Assembly (NCBI RefSeq): GCF_000498575.2
Contig: NZ_AWSQ01000009.1
Location: 1 to 64,000, forward strand
Length of the DNA stretch: 64,000 nucleotides
Direction: 5' to 3'
Source of the DNA: Pseudomonas taeanensis MS-3
Lineage (GTDB): Bacteria; Pseudomonadota; Gammaproteobacteria; Pseudomonadales; Pseudomonadaceae
Made by a program: the position numbers and the translations under genes. Positions within the stretch are counted from its first letter, which is position 1. Each line of letters begins with the position of its first letter. Positions 23,458 through 32,623 of this stretch are shown here, piece after piece. The notes under the pieces were generated by a model. That model made no database searches. It was not told where the DNA came from and saw nothing but the letters and a program-made list of their open reading frames with translations.

Positions 23458-26400
23458 TCAGCGTAGCGTCAGGTGGCGGCTGAGCAGGGCGCGCAGGGCC
23501 GCCGGCTTGACCGGCTTGGCCAGGTAGTCGAGACCCGCGGCGTGCACGGCGGCGATCAGTTCGGGTCGGCCGTCGGCGCTGATCACCACGCCAGGCAGCG
23601 GCTCGCCGAGTTCGCTACGCAGCCAGGCCATCAGTTCGGTGCCGGTTTCGCCTTCGTCGAGGTGGTAGTCGACCAGTGCCAGCTGTGGGCGCACGTCTTC
23701 ACTGAGCAGGTGCTCGCATTCCAGGCGGTTGCGTGCGGTCCACACTTGGCAGCCCCAGCGCGACAACAGGCTGTGCATCCCGGTGAGAATGCTGTCTTCG
23801 TTGTCGATGCAGATCACCTGGGTGCCGGTCAGCGGCTGGCCGTTGAGCTCCTGGCCGTCGACCCGTTGTGGCGCCGGCAGCGGTGTTCGTGCCAAGGGCA
23901 CGCTGACGCTGAACACGCTGCCCCGGCCGGGCCAGGAGCGCACTTGCAGGCTGTGATTGAGCACTCGGCAGAGACCGTCGGCAATCGCCAGGCCGAGGCC
24001 CAGGCCTTTCTCGGCGCGGGTCTGGTGGCTGTCGAGGCGCTTGAACTCCTCGAAGATTACCTTGCGTTTGTCTTCCGGGATGCCTGGGCCGCGATCCCAC
24101 ACCTCCAGGCGCAGCTGTCCGGCTTCATGGCGCACGCCGAGCAGCACTCGGCCCTTGGCGTAGCGGAAGGCGTTAGTCAGGAAGTTCTGCAGCACCCGGC
24201 GCAGCAGTTTGATGTCGCTGTCCACCCGCAGCGGGCTGCCGCGCAGGCGGAAGTCGATGCCCTGTTCGGCGGCCAGCACCTTGAACTCGGCACCGAGGGT
24301 GTCAAACAGGGTGTTCAGTGCAAAGGGGCTGCGAGCGGGGGTGATGCGGCCGTTTTCCAGGCGCGAGATATCCAGCAGGTCGCTGATCAGGTCTTCCGCC
24401 GAGTGCAACGAGCTGTCCAGGTGACGCACCAGATCCTGGGCCTCGCGGGGCAGGCCGTCATGTTGATGGGAAAGGGCGGCGGAAAACAGCCGGGCGGCAT
24501 TGAGGGGTTGCATCAGGTCATGACTGACTGCGGCGAGGAAGCGGGTTTTCGACTGGTTGGCCGCCTCGGCGTGGGCCTTGGCTTCGCTCAGCGCCTGATT
24601 GAGCTGGGACAGTTCGTGGGTGCGTTCGGCAACCCGTTGTTCCAGGCCTTCGTTGGCGGCTTTGAGGGCGCGCTCGGCCTCGCGGAATTCGGTGATGTCG
24701 GTGAAGCTCATGACGAATCCGCCGCCCGGCATCGGGTTGCCGATCAGTTCGATGACCCGGCCGTTGGGGAAGGTCCGTTCGGAGCTGTGCGCGGTGCCCT
24801 GGCGCATCCAGTGCAGGCGCTTGTTGACGTGCTCTTCGACTGCGCCGCCGCCGAGCAGACCGCGCTCGGCGTTGAAACGAATGATTTCGGCAATCGGCCG
24901 GCCGAGGTAAATCAGGCCCTCGGGGTAGTCGAACAGCTCGATGTAGCGCGGATTCCAGGCCACCAGGCGCAGCGATTGATCGACTACGCTGATGCCCTGG
25001 GTGATGTTCTCGATGGCGCCCTGCAGCAAGGCGCGGTTGAACTGCAGCACCTGGGAGGCTTCGCCGACGATGCGCACCACATCCTCGACCTGCATTTCGC
25101 GCCCTTCGATGGCGGCCTTGACCACCGCGCGGGTCGATGAGGCGCCGAGCACACCGGCGAGCAGGCGTTCGGTGTGCGCGATCCACTCGCTGGTGGCCGG
25201 CAGGTTGGGGTTGAATGTTTTGCCCTGACGATTGGCGAAGCGGCTGAAGCTCAGCTCTGCTCGCTCCGCGCCGACGAAGCGACTGGCCAACAGCAGCAGG
25301 TCCTCGACCTGCACCGCCAGCAGGCTGCGGCTGCTGGGCTTGGCGCCGAAGTCATGGCCGATGAAACGGCCGGCCTGCCAATGCTCGGTGACCCGCGTGC
25401 GGGAGAAGTAGGAGACCCAAGCGAACAGCAGGAAGTTGCCGGCCAGCGACAGCACCACGCCGCGATTCAAGGGGTCGATGTCCAGGCCGATGGGAGCGTA
25501 CAGCAAGCCTTGCAGGCCGGGGATGCTTGCCAGTGGCCAGTTCATGCTGCGCGCCAGCAGGGGCAGGACCAGGGTGTAAAACCAGATCAGCGAGCCGACG
25601 CCCAGGCCGGCGAACACCCCGCGGCGGTTGGCCTGCTTCCACACCAGGGCGCCGAACATGGCGGGCGCCAACTGGCCGATGGCGGCGAAGGAGATCTGTC
25701 CGATGGTCGCCAGGCTGGTGTTGGAGCCGAGCAATCGATAGCACACATAGGCCAGCAGCAGGATCAGCACGATGCTGACTCGTCGCGCGGTGAGCATCCA
25801 GTGGCGAAACGCCTCGAACGGCCGCTCGGTGTTCTGCCGGCGGAGCAGCCAGGGCAGCAGCATGTCGTTGGAGATCATGGTCGACAGTGCCACCGAGGCG
25901 ACGATGACCATGCCGGTGGCTGCCGAGGCGCCGCCGATAAAGGCCAGCACGGCCAGGACCGGGTGGGCTTCGGCGAGCGGCAGGCTGATCACGAAGGAGT
26001 CCGGAATCACCCCGGTCGGCAGCAGCATCTGTCCGGCCAGGGCGATGGGCACAACGAACAGCGCGGCGAGCACCAGGTAGGCGGGAAATACCCAGCGGGC
26101 GATACGCAGATCCCTTGGCTCGATGTTCTCCACCACGGTGACATGGAACTGGCGCGGCAGGCAGATGATGGCAATCATCGCCATGCCTGTTTGCACCAGC
26201 ATCGCAGGCCAGTTCACCGCCTCGGCCCAGAATTCGTCGAGTGCCGGAGTGGCCGCGGCCCGGTCGAGCAGGTCGGCGTAACCGTTGTACAGGCCGTAGG
26301 TGACGAAGGTGCCGACGGCGAGAAAGGCCAGCAACTTGACCAGCGCCTCGAAGGCGATGGCCAGCACCATGCCGCGGTGGTGTTCGGTGACGTCCAGGTT

Positions 26401-26937
26401 GCGCGTGCCGAACAGGATGGTGAACAACGCCAGCACCAGCGACACGATCAGTGCAGTGTCCTGGGCGCGGGTGCCGGTGGACACGGCGCCGGCACCGCTC
26501 AGCAGGTTGAACCCGAGGACGATGCCCTTGAGCTGCAGGGCGATGTAGGGCAGTACGCCGACCAGGCAGATCAGCGCCACCACCACGGCCAGCGCTTGCG
26601 ACTTGCCATAACGCGCAGCGATGAAGTCGGCGATCGAGGTGATGTTCTCTTGCTTGCTGATCATCACCATCTTTTGCAATACCCAGGGGGCGAACAGCAT
26701 CAGGATGATCGGTCCCAGGTAGATCGGCAGGAACGACCAGAGCTGCTCGGCGGCCTGGCCAACCGCGCCGAAAAAGGTCCAGCTGGTGCAATAGACGGCC
26801 AGAGACAGACTGTAGACCCAGGCGCGCACGCGCGGTGACAGGGGCGCGCGGCGGCGATCGCCATAAAAGGCGATGGCGAACAGGATGGCCATATAGATCA
26901 GGGCAACTGCGGCGATCAGCCCGCTGGACAACGACAT
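23458..26937 (-). CDS. Hybrid histidine kinase with sodium/solute symporter domain (MxtR/CrbS type)
   Basis: Inner-membrane sensor of 1159 aa. The N-terminal half (about 1-500) is an SSS-family transporter with about 13 helices. PAS sensing follows (about 650-770, RLVAWNPRYIELFDYPEGL), then HisKA with the phospho-acceptor histidine in AAVSHDLMQPLNAARL. The HATPase domain has the GPGIPEDKRKVIF and GLGLAIADGL boxes, and the C-terminal receiver (about 1040-1159) carries aspartate in ALVDYHLDEGETG. P. aeruginosa MxtR (PA3271) and Vibrio CrbS, which control acetate use and quinolone signalling, share this layout. ATG 26937 has CGGAG upstream. The cognate LuxR-type regulator is not in the window. 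Confidence 0.9.
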   Translation of the reverse strand: MSLSSGLIAAVALIYMAILFAIAFYGDRRRAPLSPRVRAWVYSLSLAVYCTSWTFFGAVGQAAEQLWSFLPIYLGPIILMLFAPWVLQKMVMISKQENITSIADFIAARYGKSQALAVVVALICLVGVLPYIALQLKGIVLGFNLLSGAGAVSTGTRAQDTALIVSLVLALFTILFGTRNLDVTEHHRGMVLAIAFEALVKLLAFLAVGTFVTYGLYNGYADLLDRAAATPALDEFWAEAVNWPAMLVQTGMAMIAIICLPRQFHVTVVENIEPRDLRIARWVFPAYLVLAALFVVPIALAGQMLLPTGVIPDSFVISLPLAEAHPVLAVLAFIGGASAATGMVIVASVALSTMISNDMLLPWLLRRQNTERPFEAFRHWMLTARRVSIVLILLLAYVCYRLLGSNTSLATIGQISFAAIGQLAPAMFGALVWKQANRRGVFAGLGVGSLIWFYTLVLPLLARSMNWPLASIPGLQGLLYAPIGLDIDPLNRGVVLSLAGNFLLFAWVSYFSRTRVTEHWQAGRFIGHDFGAKPSSRSLLAVQVEDLLLLASRFVGAERAELSFSRFANRQGKTFNPNLPATSEWIAHTERLLAGVLGASSTRAVVKAAIEGREMQVEDVVRIVGEASQVLQFNRALLQGAIENITQGISVVDQSLRLVAWNPRYIELFDYPEGLIYLGRPIAEIIRFNAERGLLGGGAVEEHVNKRLHWMRQGTAHSSERTFPNGRVIELIGNPMPGGGFVMSFTDITEFREAERALKAANEGLEQRVAERTHELSQLNQALSEAKAHAEAANQSKTRFLAAVSHDLMQPLNAARLFSAALSHQHDGLPREAQDLVRHLDSSLHSAEDLISDLLDISRLENGRITPARSPFALNTLFDTLGAEFKVLAAEQGIDFRLRGSPLRVDSDIKLLRRVLQNFLTNAFRYAKGRVLLGVRHEAGQLRLEVWDRGPGIPEDKRKVIFEEFKRLDSHQTRAEKGLGLGLAIADGLCRVLNHSLQVRSWPGRGSVFSVSVPLARTPLPAPQRVDGQELNGQPLTGTQVICIDNEDSILTGMHSLLSRWGCQVWTARNRLECEHLLSEDVRPQLALVDYHLDEGETGTELMAWLRSELGEPLPGVVISADGRPELIAAVHAAGLDYLAKPVKPAALRALLSRHLTLR

Positions 26938-27187
26938 GCACACTCCGACAGCAAACTATGTGGGGCTTCTTCGGTCGAAGCTGCAAGCCAATCATGGCGC
27001 CAGCCCAGAGCGAGAATATATTGCAAACGATCCCCCTACAGTGTCGCAGCAAAGTGTCGCGCCGTCAGGCACGACCAAGGTCGCAAGTGCCTGAGGTAGG
27101 GGCGTTGCCGCAGAATTTCGAGAATTGTCTAGGGGCTTCGGCCCTGTTAGCGTGGCGTGCTTGCGTCTATGTCCGAGGAGGGGTCCC

Positions 27188-27757
27188 ATGTTCAGGCCGC
27201 AACTGATTACCCTGCAGCGCGGCGCGTTACGTATCGAGCCGATGGTCGATGCGGATATTCCGGCACTGGTGACCCTGGCCGAAGCCAATCGCCAGGAACT
27301 GATGTACATGAGTGGCGCGCTACGGCTGGACTGGTACCGGCTCGGCCTGACCGAACAGCGTGAGGGCAAAGCGTTGCCGTTCGTCATTCGCCTCGGTGAG
27401 CAACTGGTCGGCACCACGCGCTTCGGTGAGTTCCTGCCGACCTTGCCGGCGGCGGAAATCGGCTGGACCTGGCTCGACCGTAGCCAGCACGGCAGCGGGC
27501 TGAACGATTCGGTGAAGTACCTGATGCTGCGCCACGCCTTCGAGACCTGGCGGATGGTGCGGGTGCAGCTGAAAACCGCGGCGAGCAATCTGCGTTCGCA
27601 GCGCGCCATCGAAAAACTCGGGGCGCAGCGCGAGGGCGTGCTGCGCAATCATCGCCGGCTGGCCGACGGGCGCCTGGACGACAGCGTGCTGTACAGCATT
27701 ACCGATCAGCAATGGCCGCTGGTTAAACAGCAATTGGAGGCGCGTTTCAGCGGTTGA
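27188..27757 (+). CDS. GNAT-family N-acetyltransferase
   Basis: A 189-aa protein of the RimJ/RimL-like GNAT group. IEPMVDADIPALVTLAEAN begins the fold, EIGWTWLDRSQHGSGLNDSVK is the acetyl-CoA loop in place of QxxGxG/A, and LKTAASNLRSQRAIEKLGAQREG is the C-terminal signature. The acceptor is unknown. I start at ATG 27188, which follows GAGGAGGGG; a start at 27125 would add 21 residues. It is divergent from the sensor kinase, and the pair recalls P. aeruginosa PA3270-PA3271. Confidence 0.88.
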   Translation: MFRPQLITLQRGALRIEPMVDADIPALVTLAEANRQELMYMSGALRLDWYRLGLTEQREGKALPFVIRLGEQLVGTTRFGEFLPTLPAAEIGWTWLDRSQHGSGLNDSVKYLMLRHAFETWRMVRVQLKTAASNLRSQRAIEKLGAQREGVLRNHRRLADGRLDDSVLYSITDQQWPLVKQQLEARFSG

Positions 27758-27760
27758 GCG

Positions 27761-28591
27761 ATGGCGCAGGGAGGCAGCGAGCACACACGTTTCTGGCAGT
27801 CCCGCGAGTTGGGCGGCATTGAGCTGCTGCACGCGCATTATATTGAGCAGTGTTTTACGCCGCATGTGCACGAGGGATTCGTATTCACCGTAATAGAGCA
27901 GGGCGCTCAACGGTTCAGGCATCGTGGTACCGATCACCTGGCGCCGGCCGGCAGTATGGTGTTGATCAATCCGGACGAACTGCACACGGGCTCAAAAGCC
28001 CATGAGTATGGCTGGCGCTATCGCGCCTTCTACCCCGAAGTGTCGCAGGTGAGCTGCGTGTTGCAGGAGCTGGAGCTCGGCCAGGCAGGTTTGCCCGGCT
28101 TCGCCGACAGCGTGTTGCATGACCCTTTGCTGGGGCAATGCTTCGCCGAGTTGCACTGTCTATTGGATAGCCAGACCAGCGCCTTGCAACAACAGACGGC
28201 ATGGCGCGAAGCAATCCTGCTGTTGTTTCAGCGCCATGCACGGATTCCCCAGGTGGCGACGCCTGGCCGTGAGCCACAGGCGGTGGCTCGGGCCAAAGAG
28301 CTGCTGGCCAGCCAGTTGGCCGAGCCACCCTCGTTGGAGCAGTTGGCGGCGGCGGTCAATCTCTCGCCTTTTCACTTCGCCCGGGTATTCCGTCGGGCCA
28401 CCGGCCTGCCGCCGCATGCCTGGCTCAAGCAGCGGCGTCTGGAGCAGGCGCGGGCCTTGCTCAGAAGCGGCCGCACGCCGCTGAGCGTGGCCATGCAGTT
28501 GGGTTTTGCCGATCAGAGCCACCTCACCCGGCAGTTCAAGCAGGCCTATGGCGTCGGCCCGGCTGAGTACCGCAACGCCAGTATCAGGTAA
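27761..28591 (+). CDS. AraC-family transcriptional regulator
   Basis: A 276-aa regulator. The N-terminal cupin-like AraC ligand-binding domain (about 15-160) has CFTPHVHEGFVFTVIEQG and VLINPDELHTG; the C-terminal double helix-turn-helix (about 175-272) has LAAAVNLSPFHFARVFRRATGLPPHAWLKQRRL and ADQSHLTRQFKQAYGVGPAEYR. It starts three bases after the GNAT stop and lies upstream of azlCD, which family members of this kind often control. The inducer is unknown. Confidence 0.9.
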   Translation: MAQGGSEHTRFWQSRELGGIELLHAHYIEQCFTPHVHEGFVFTVIEQGAQRFRHRGTDHLAPAGSMVLINPDELHTGSKAHEYGWRYRAFYPEVSQVSCVLQELELGQAGLPGFADSVLHDPLLGQCFAELHCLLDSQTSALQQQTAWREAILLLFQRHARIPQVATPGREPQAVARAKELLASQLAEPPSLEQLAAAVNLSPFHFARVFRRATGLPPHAWLKQRRLEQARALLRSGRTPLSVAMQLGFADQSHLTRQFKQAYGVGPAEYRNASIR

Positions 28592-28767
28592 TCGCTCTCA
28601 GCCGCCATGCTGTGGCAGCGGCCTTGGCCGCGATACGGGCTGAGCAGACCAGTGTGGCCAAAGCCTACTGCATAGTAGTTGTTTGTGAGCGCTGCAGGGG
28701 CAGGTGCGCAAGATCGTTCAAGACGGCTGGAGGGCAGAGCGGTAGGCTTTCGAGTCGGAGGACGACC

Positions 28768-29490
28768 ATGACCCGCTCGCAAGAATTCACCCAAGGTGCC
28801 CGCGACATGCTGCCGATGCTGCTCGGCGCCATTCCGTTTGGCATCATTTTTGGCAGTCTGGCCGGTAGCGCCGGGCTGAGTACCTGGCAGGCCCTGGGCA
28901 TGTCGTTGCTGGTGTTCGCCGGTTCGGCGCAGTTCATCGCCCTCAGCCTGCTTGGCGCCGGTGCCGGGTTGACCGTGCTATTGCTCACAACCTTGGTGGT
29001 CAACCTGCGCCACGCGCTCTACAGCGCCAGCCTGCAACCCTTCGTGCGTCACCTACCCAAGCGCTGGCGTGTGCCGCTGGCCTTCTGGCTGACTGATGAG
29101 GCCTACGCAGTGGTAGTGCATCGCTATGCCGACAGCGATCCGCTGGCTGATGCCTCGCCCAACAAGCACTGGTACTTCCTCGGCGCCGCCCTGGCGATGT
29201 ACCTGAATTGGCAGCTGTGCACCCTGGTCGGCGTGCTGTTTGGCCAGAGCGTGCCGAACCTCGAAGCCTGGGGGCTGGATTTCGCCATGCTCGCCACCTT
29301 TATTGGCATCGTCGTGCCGATGCTGCGCAACCGGCCACAGGTCGCAGCAGCATTGGTGGCGAGTGCAGTGGCCCTGGCTTGTCATGCACTGCCGTACAAA
29401 CTCGGCCTGATGGCGGCGGCGTTCAGCGGGATTGTCGTGGGCGTGCTGCTGGAGCGGCGTAATGAGCGGCTTATCGAGGAGCACTCATGA
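28768..29490 (+). CDS. azlC: AzlC-family branched-chain amino acid exporter, large subunit
   Basis: Inner-membrane protein of 240 aa, partner of AzlD, of the YgaZ/AzlC family that exports valine and related amino acids. Family signatures are GAIPFGIIFGSLAGSAGLS, FAGSAQFIALSLLG and LTDEAYAV. I take ATG 28768 behind GGAGGACG; an upstream in-frame start at 28612 would add 52 unrelated residues. The stop overlaps the azlD start as ATGA. Confidence 0.92.
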   Translation: MTRSQEFTQGARDMLPMLLGAIPFGIIFGSLAGSAGLSTWQALGMSLLVFAGSAQFIALSLLGAGAGLTVLLLTTLVVNLRHALYSASLQPFVRHLPKRWRVPLAFWLTDEAYAVVVHRYADSDPLADASPNKHWYFLGAALAMYLNWQLCTLVGVLFGQSVPNLEAWGLDFAMLATFIGIVVPMLRNRPQVAAALVASAVALACHALPYKLGLMAAAFSGIVVGVLLERRNERLIEEHS

Positions 29491-29819
29491 TGGACAATTG
29501 GTTGCTGATTCTCGGCATGCTGGCGATCACCTTCGCCACGCGCTACAGCCTATTCGCCTTTCCCGACTTGCGCTTTCCGCCGTTGGTGCGCCAAGGCCTG
29601 CACTACGTGCCGACCGCGGTGCTGAGCGCCATCGTGGTGCCCGGCATGTTGCTCCCGGACGGCGAGCACTGGGCGCTGCGCCTGGATAACGCCTACCTGC
29701 TGGCGGGGCTGGCGGCCATCGCCATCGCCGCGCTCACGCGTAACCTGCTGGCGACCATTGGCGGTGGTTTCCTGTGCTTCTTCCTGTTGCGCTGGGCCTT
29801 GGGTCAATTGCCGCTGTGA
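29487..29819 (+). CDS. azlD: AzlD-family small subunit
   Basis: A 110-aa protein with three to four helices: a short N-terminal helix, RYSLFAF, then AVLSAIVVPGMLLPDG and two closing helices. It is the small partner of AzlC/YgaZ exporters. The ATGA overlap with azlC means the two are translationally coupled and made in similar amounts. Confidence 0.92.
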   Translation: MMDNWLLILGMLAITFATRYSLFAFPDLRFPPLVRQGLHYVPTAVLSAIVVPGMLLPDGEHWALRLDNAYLLAGLAAIAIAALTRNLLATIGGGFLCFFLLRWALGQLPL

Positions 29820-29984
29820 GCTGAAGCCGTTTTGCCGGCAGGGCGGCAAAAGTCGCCGATCCTTGTGGCTTTACGCCGGGTGAGTGCAGTCCAATGCTGG
29901 ACGGGTGCCAAACGCCCGTTAACAGGCTTTCGCGGCCTGATAGGTTTTCCCGGCCCTGTCGGCCCACTGCCAGGAACATGGACG

Positions 29985-31862
29985 ATGACCCAACAATCAC
30001 AATTCAGCCTGCTGGGGAAAAAGCGCTTCCTGCCGTTTTTCCTGACTCAGTTGCTCGGTGCTTTCAATGACAACATCTTCAAGCAGTCATTGATTCTCGC
30101 AATCCTGTTCAAGTTGAGCGTCAGCGCGGACCGCGCCCTGTTGATCAACCTTTGCGCCTTGCTGTTTATCCTGCCGTTCTTCCTGTTCTCCGCGCTCGGC
30201 GGGCAATTCGGTGAAAAGTTCGCCAAGGACGGGTTGATCCGCAAGATCAAGTTCGCCGAGATCCTGATCATGCTGATCGGCGCCGCTGGGGTGTTGCTGG
30301 ATAACCTGCCGCTGATGCTGCTGGTGCTGTTCGCCATGGGCACCCAGTCGGCGCTGTTCGGCCCGGTCAAGTATTCGATCCTGCCGCAGCACCTGCGCGA
30401 GGAGGAGTTGATTGGCGGTAACGCGCTGGTCGAGATGGGCACCTTCCTGGCGATTCTTGCCGGCACCATAGGAGCCGGGGTGATCATGGCCAGCAGCGCA
30501 TACGCCAGTCTGGTCGCCGGCTCGGTGGTGCTGGTGGCGCTGCTCGGCTATCTGGCCAGCCGTGGCATCCCGCGTGCCGCTGCAGCCATGCCGGAGCTGG
30601 TGTTGGACTGGAACATCCTGCGCCAGTCCTGGGGCATCATGCGGCTGGGGTTGAAGGAACAACCGGTCTCGGTATCGCGTTCGCTGGTCGGCAACTCCTG
30701 GTTCTGGTTTCTCGGCGCGGTGTACCTGACGCAGATCCCGGCCTACGCCAAGGAGTGGTTGTACGGCGACGAGAGCGTGGTGACCCTGATTCTCACGGTG
30801 TTCTCGCTGGGCATCGGCCTGGGCTCGATGCTCTGCGAGCGCATGTCCGGGCACAAGGTGGAGATCGGTCTGGTGCCGTTCGGCTCGATCGGTCTGACCC
30901 TGTTCGGCATTCTGCTCTGGTGGCACTCCGGCGGCTTCCCACAGGCCGAGCAGGCGCACGATTGGCTGGGGGTGTTGGCGCAAGGCCAGGCCTGGTGGGT
31001 TCTCGGTTCGATCCTTGGCATCGGTTTGTTCGGCGGCTTCTACATCGTGCCGCTGTATGCCCTGATCCAGTCACGTACTGCGGAGCACGAGCGGGCGCGG
31101 GTGATCGCGGCCAACAACATCCTCAACGCCTTGTTCATGGTCGCCTCGGCGATCGCCTCGATCCTGTTTCTCAGCGTGGCCGAGCTGTCGATTCCCCAGC
31201 TGTTTCTGGTCATCTCGCTGATGAACATCGCGGTCAACAGCTACATCTTCAAGATCGTGCCCGAGTTCAGCATGCGTTTCCTGATCTGGCTGCTCGGTCA
31301 TTCGATGTACCGCGTCGAGCACAAGGGGCTGGAGGCCATCCCCGATGAAGGCGCCGCGGTGCTGGTGTGCAACCACGTGTCCTTCGTCGATGCCCTGCTG
31401 ATCGGCGGTGCGGTGCGTCGGCCGGTGCGCTTCGTCATGTACTACAAGATCTACAACCTGCCGCTGCTCAACTTCATCTTCCGTACCGCCGGTACAGTGC
31501 CGATTGCCGGGCGCAACGAGGATCTGCTGATCTACGACGCGGCGTTCAAGAAAATCGCCGAATACCTGCGCAACGGCGAGTTGGTGTGCATCTTCCCGGA
31601 AGGCAAGCTGACCGCCGATGGCGAGCTTAACGAGTTCAAGGGCGGCATCGAGCGTATCCTTGGGGAGAACCCGGTGCCGGTGATCCCCATGGCGTTGCAA
31701 GGTCTGTGGGGTAGTTTCTTCAGCCGTGATCCTGAGAAGGGGTTTTTCAAACGCTTGTGGTCGCGGATCAGGCTGGTGGCGGGTGCGCCGCTTAGTCCTG
31801 AACTCGCGGACCGCCAAGTATTGCAGGCGCAGGTGGCCGAGTTACGTGGTGAGCTGCGCTGA
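29985..31862 (+). CDS. MFS transporter fused to a PlsC-type acyltransferase
   Basis: A 625-aa fusion. Residues about 1-400 are a 12-helix MFS domain of the LplT type (FFLTQLLGAFNDNIFKQSL). Residues about 425-620 are a PlsC/LPLAT domain with the HX4D catalytic motif in NHVSFVD and the FPEG substrate motif. The layout matches lysophospholipid flippase plus acyltransferase, the two steps of LplT-Aas recycling, but without the Aas AMP-binding domain, so the acyl donor would have to be acyl-ACP or acyl-CoA. I start at ATG 29985, which has AGGAA upstream, rather than 29832. Confidence 0.88.
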   Translation: MTQQSQFSLLGKKRFLPFFLTQLLGAFNDNIFKQSLILAILFKLSVSADRALLINLCALLFILPFFLFSALGGQFGEKFAKDGLIRKIKFAEILIMLIGAAGVLLDNLPLMLLVLFAMGTQSALFGPVKYSILPQHLREEELIGGNALVEMGTFLAILAGTIGAGVIMASSAYASLVAGSVVLVALLGYLASRGIPRAAAAMPELVLDWNILRQSWGIMRLGLKEQPVSVSRSLVGNSWFWFLGAVYLTQIPAYAKEWLYGDESVVTLILTVFSLGIGLGSMLCERMSGHKVEIGLVPFGSIGLTLFGILLWWHSGGFPQAEQAHDWLGVLAQGQAWWVLGSILGIGLFGGFYIVPLYALIQSRTAEHERARVIAANNILNALFMVASAIASILFLSVAELSIPQLFLVISLMNIAVNSYIFKIVPEFSMRFLIWLLGHSMYRVEHKGLEAIPDEGAAVLVCNHVSFVDALLIGGAVRRPVRFVMYYKIYNLPLLNFIFRTAGTVPIAGRNEDLLIYDAAFKKIAEYLRNGELVCIFPEGKLTADGELNEFKGGIERILGENPVPVIPMALQGLWGSFFSRDPEKGFFKRLWSRIRLVAGAPLSPELADRQVLQAQVAELRGELR

Positions 31863-32009
31863 GTGGCCTGGATAAATAACTGTCGCTGGTAAGCGTATCC
31901 ACGCGTGCGCAGGGCAGAAAGAGCAGTTTAGGCCGCTTCTAGCCCTGCGGGGGCGCGACTGTTATGCGGGAATTGCGTTAACCGCTTGTTGCTGAGCAGG
32001 CGGGGTGAG

Positions 32010-32324
32010 TCAGTGGCTTAGCTTCAGTCCAAGCAGGCCGCAGACGATCAGCGCCACGCTGGCCAGGCGAATCAGTGCCATGGATTCGCCGAAGAGGATG
32101 ATCCCCGCGATCACTGTGCCGACAGCGCCGACGCCGGTCCAGATTGCATAGGCAGTGCCCAGCGGCAATTCCTTCATCGCCAGGCCGAGCAGGCTCAGGC
32201 TGACGATCATCGCCGCGACAGTCAGCAGGGTTGGTAGTGGGCGAGTGAAGCCGTCGGTGTACTTCAGGCCGACAGCCCAGCCGACTTCGAACAGGCCGGC
32301 GAAAAACAGAATGATCCAGGACAT
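32010..32324 (-). CDS. gdx: Guanidinium exporter Gdx (SugE), SMR family
   Basis: Four-helix small multidrug-resistance-family protein of 104 aa. It has the SMR glutamate in FFAGLFEVGWAVGLKY, the SugE-type KELPLGTAYAIWTGVGAVGTV block and GESMALIRL. SugE-type members export guanidinium with proton antiport. The call is strengthened by the guanidine-II riboswitch 25 bases upstream of the ATG. The start at 32324 has GGAGG before it; an in-frame extension to 32336 does not. Confidence 0.95.
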   Translation of the reverse strand: MSWIILFFAGLFEVGWAVGLKYTDGFTRPLPTLLTVAAMIVSLSLLGLAMKELPLGTAYAIWTGVGAVGTVIAGIILFGESMALIRLASVALIVCGLLGLKLSH

Positions 32325-32349
32325 GAAGGCCTCCACTTGGACGGTGATG

Positions 32350-32399
32350 GTGGGGCCGTCCCCGGATGATCACTGCAATAGTGTGAGGTCGTCCTCATG
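32350..32399 (-). promoter_or_regulatory. Guanidine-II (mini-ykkC) riboswitch upstream of gdx
   Basis: On the minus strand two small hairpins both close with the diagnostic ACGR tetraloop. TGAGG-ACGA-CCTCA lies at 32397-32384 and GGGG-ACGG-CCCC at 32363-32352, with a 20-base linker. The gdx ribosome site (32334-32330) lies just downstream, as expected for translational control by guanidine. The class is well known; its presence here is read directly from the sequence. Confidence 0.9.
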
Positions 32400-32623
32400 T
32401 CGTGCGCTATTTTGCACAGTTCGATTGCTTGTACAAGCGCTGGCGGATTAGCGGACCCTGGGGAGGGGATTCAGGTGCTGTCCGGCAGTCCGCAAGCCAG
32501 GCCTGCCTGATAATCGGCGATTTTTCCGCTGATTGGATGCCTGGCCAACCGAGCCTGCGACGCAGGCTTAAGGTAAGTGCAGGGCGCAAGCCAGATGCAG
32601 CCTGGCTCGCGCAGGCGCAGGAC

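Noticed and set aside
23473..26838. Two long plus-strand frames (about 555 codons each) over the sensor kinase
   Set aside because: Composition (H, Q, G, R rich, few hydrophobic runs) and lack of motifs show they are antisense shadows of a GC-rich gene whose real frame has clear domains.
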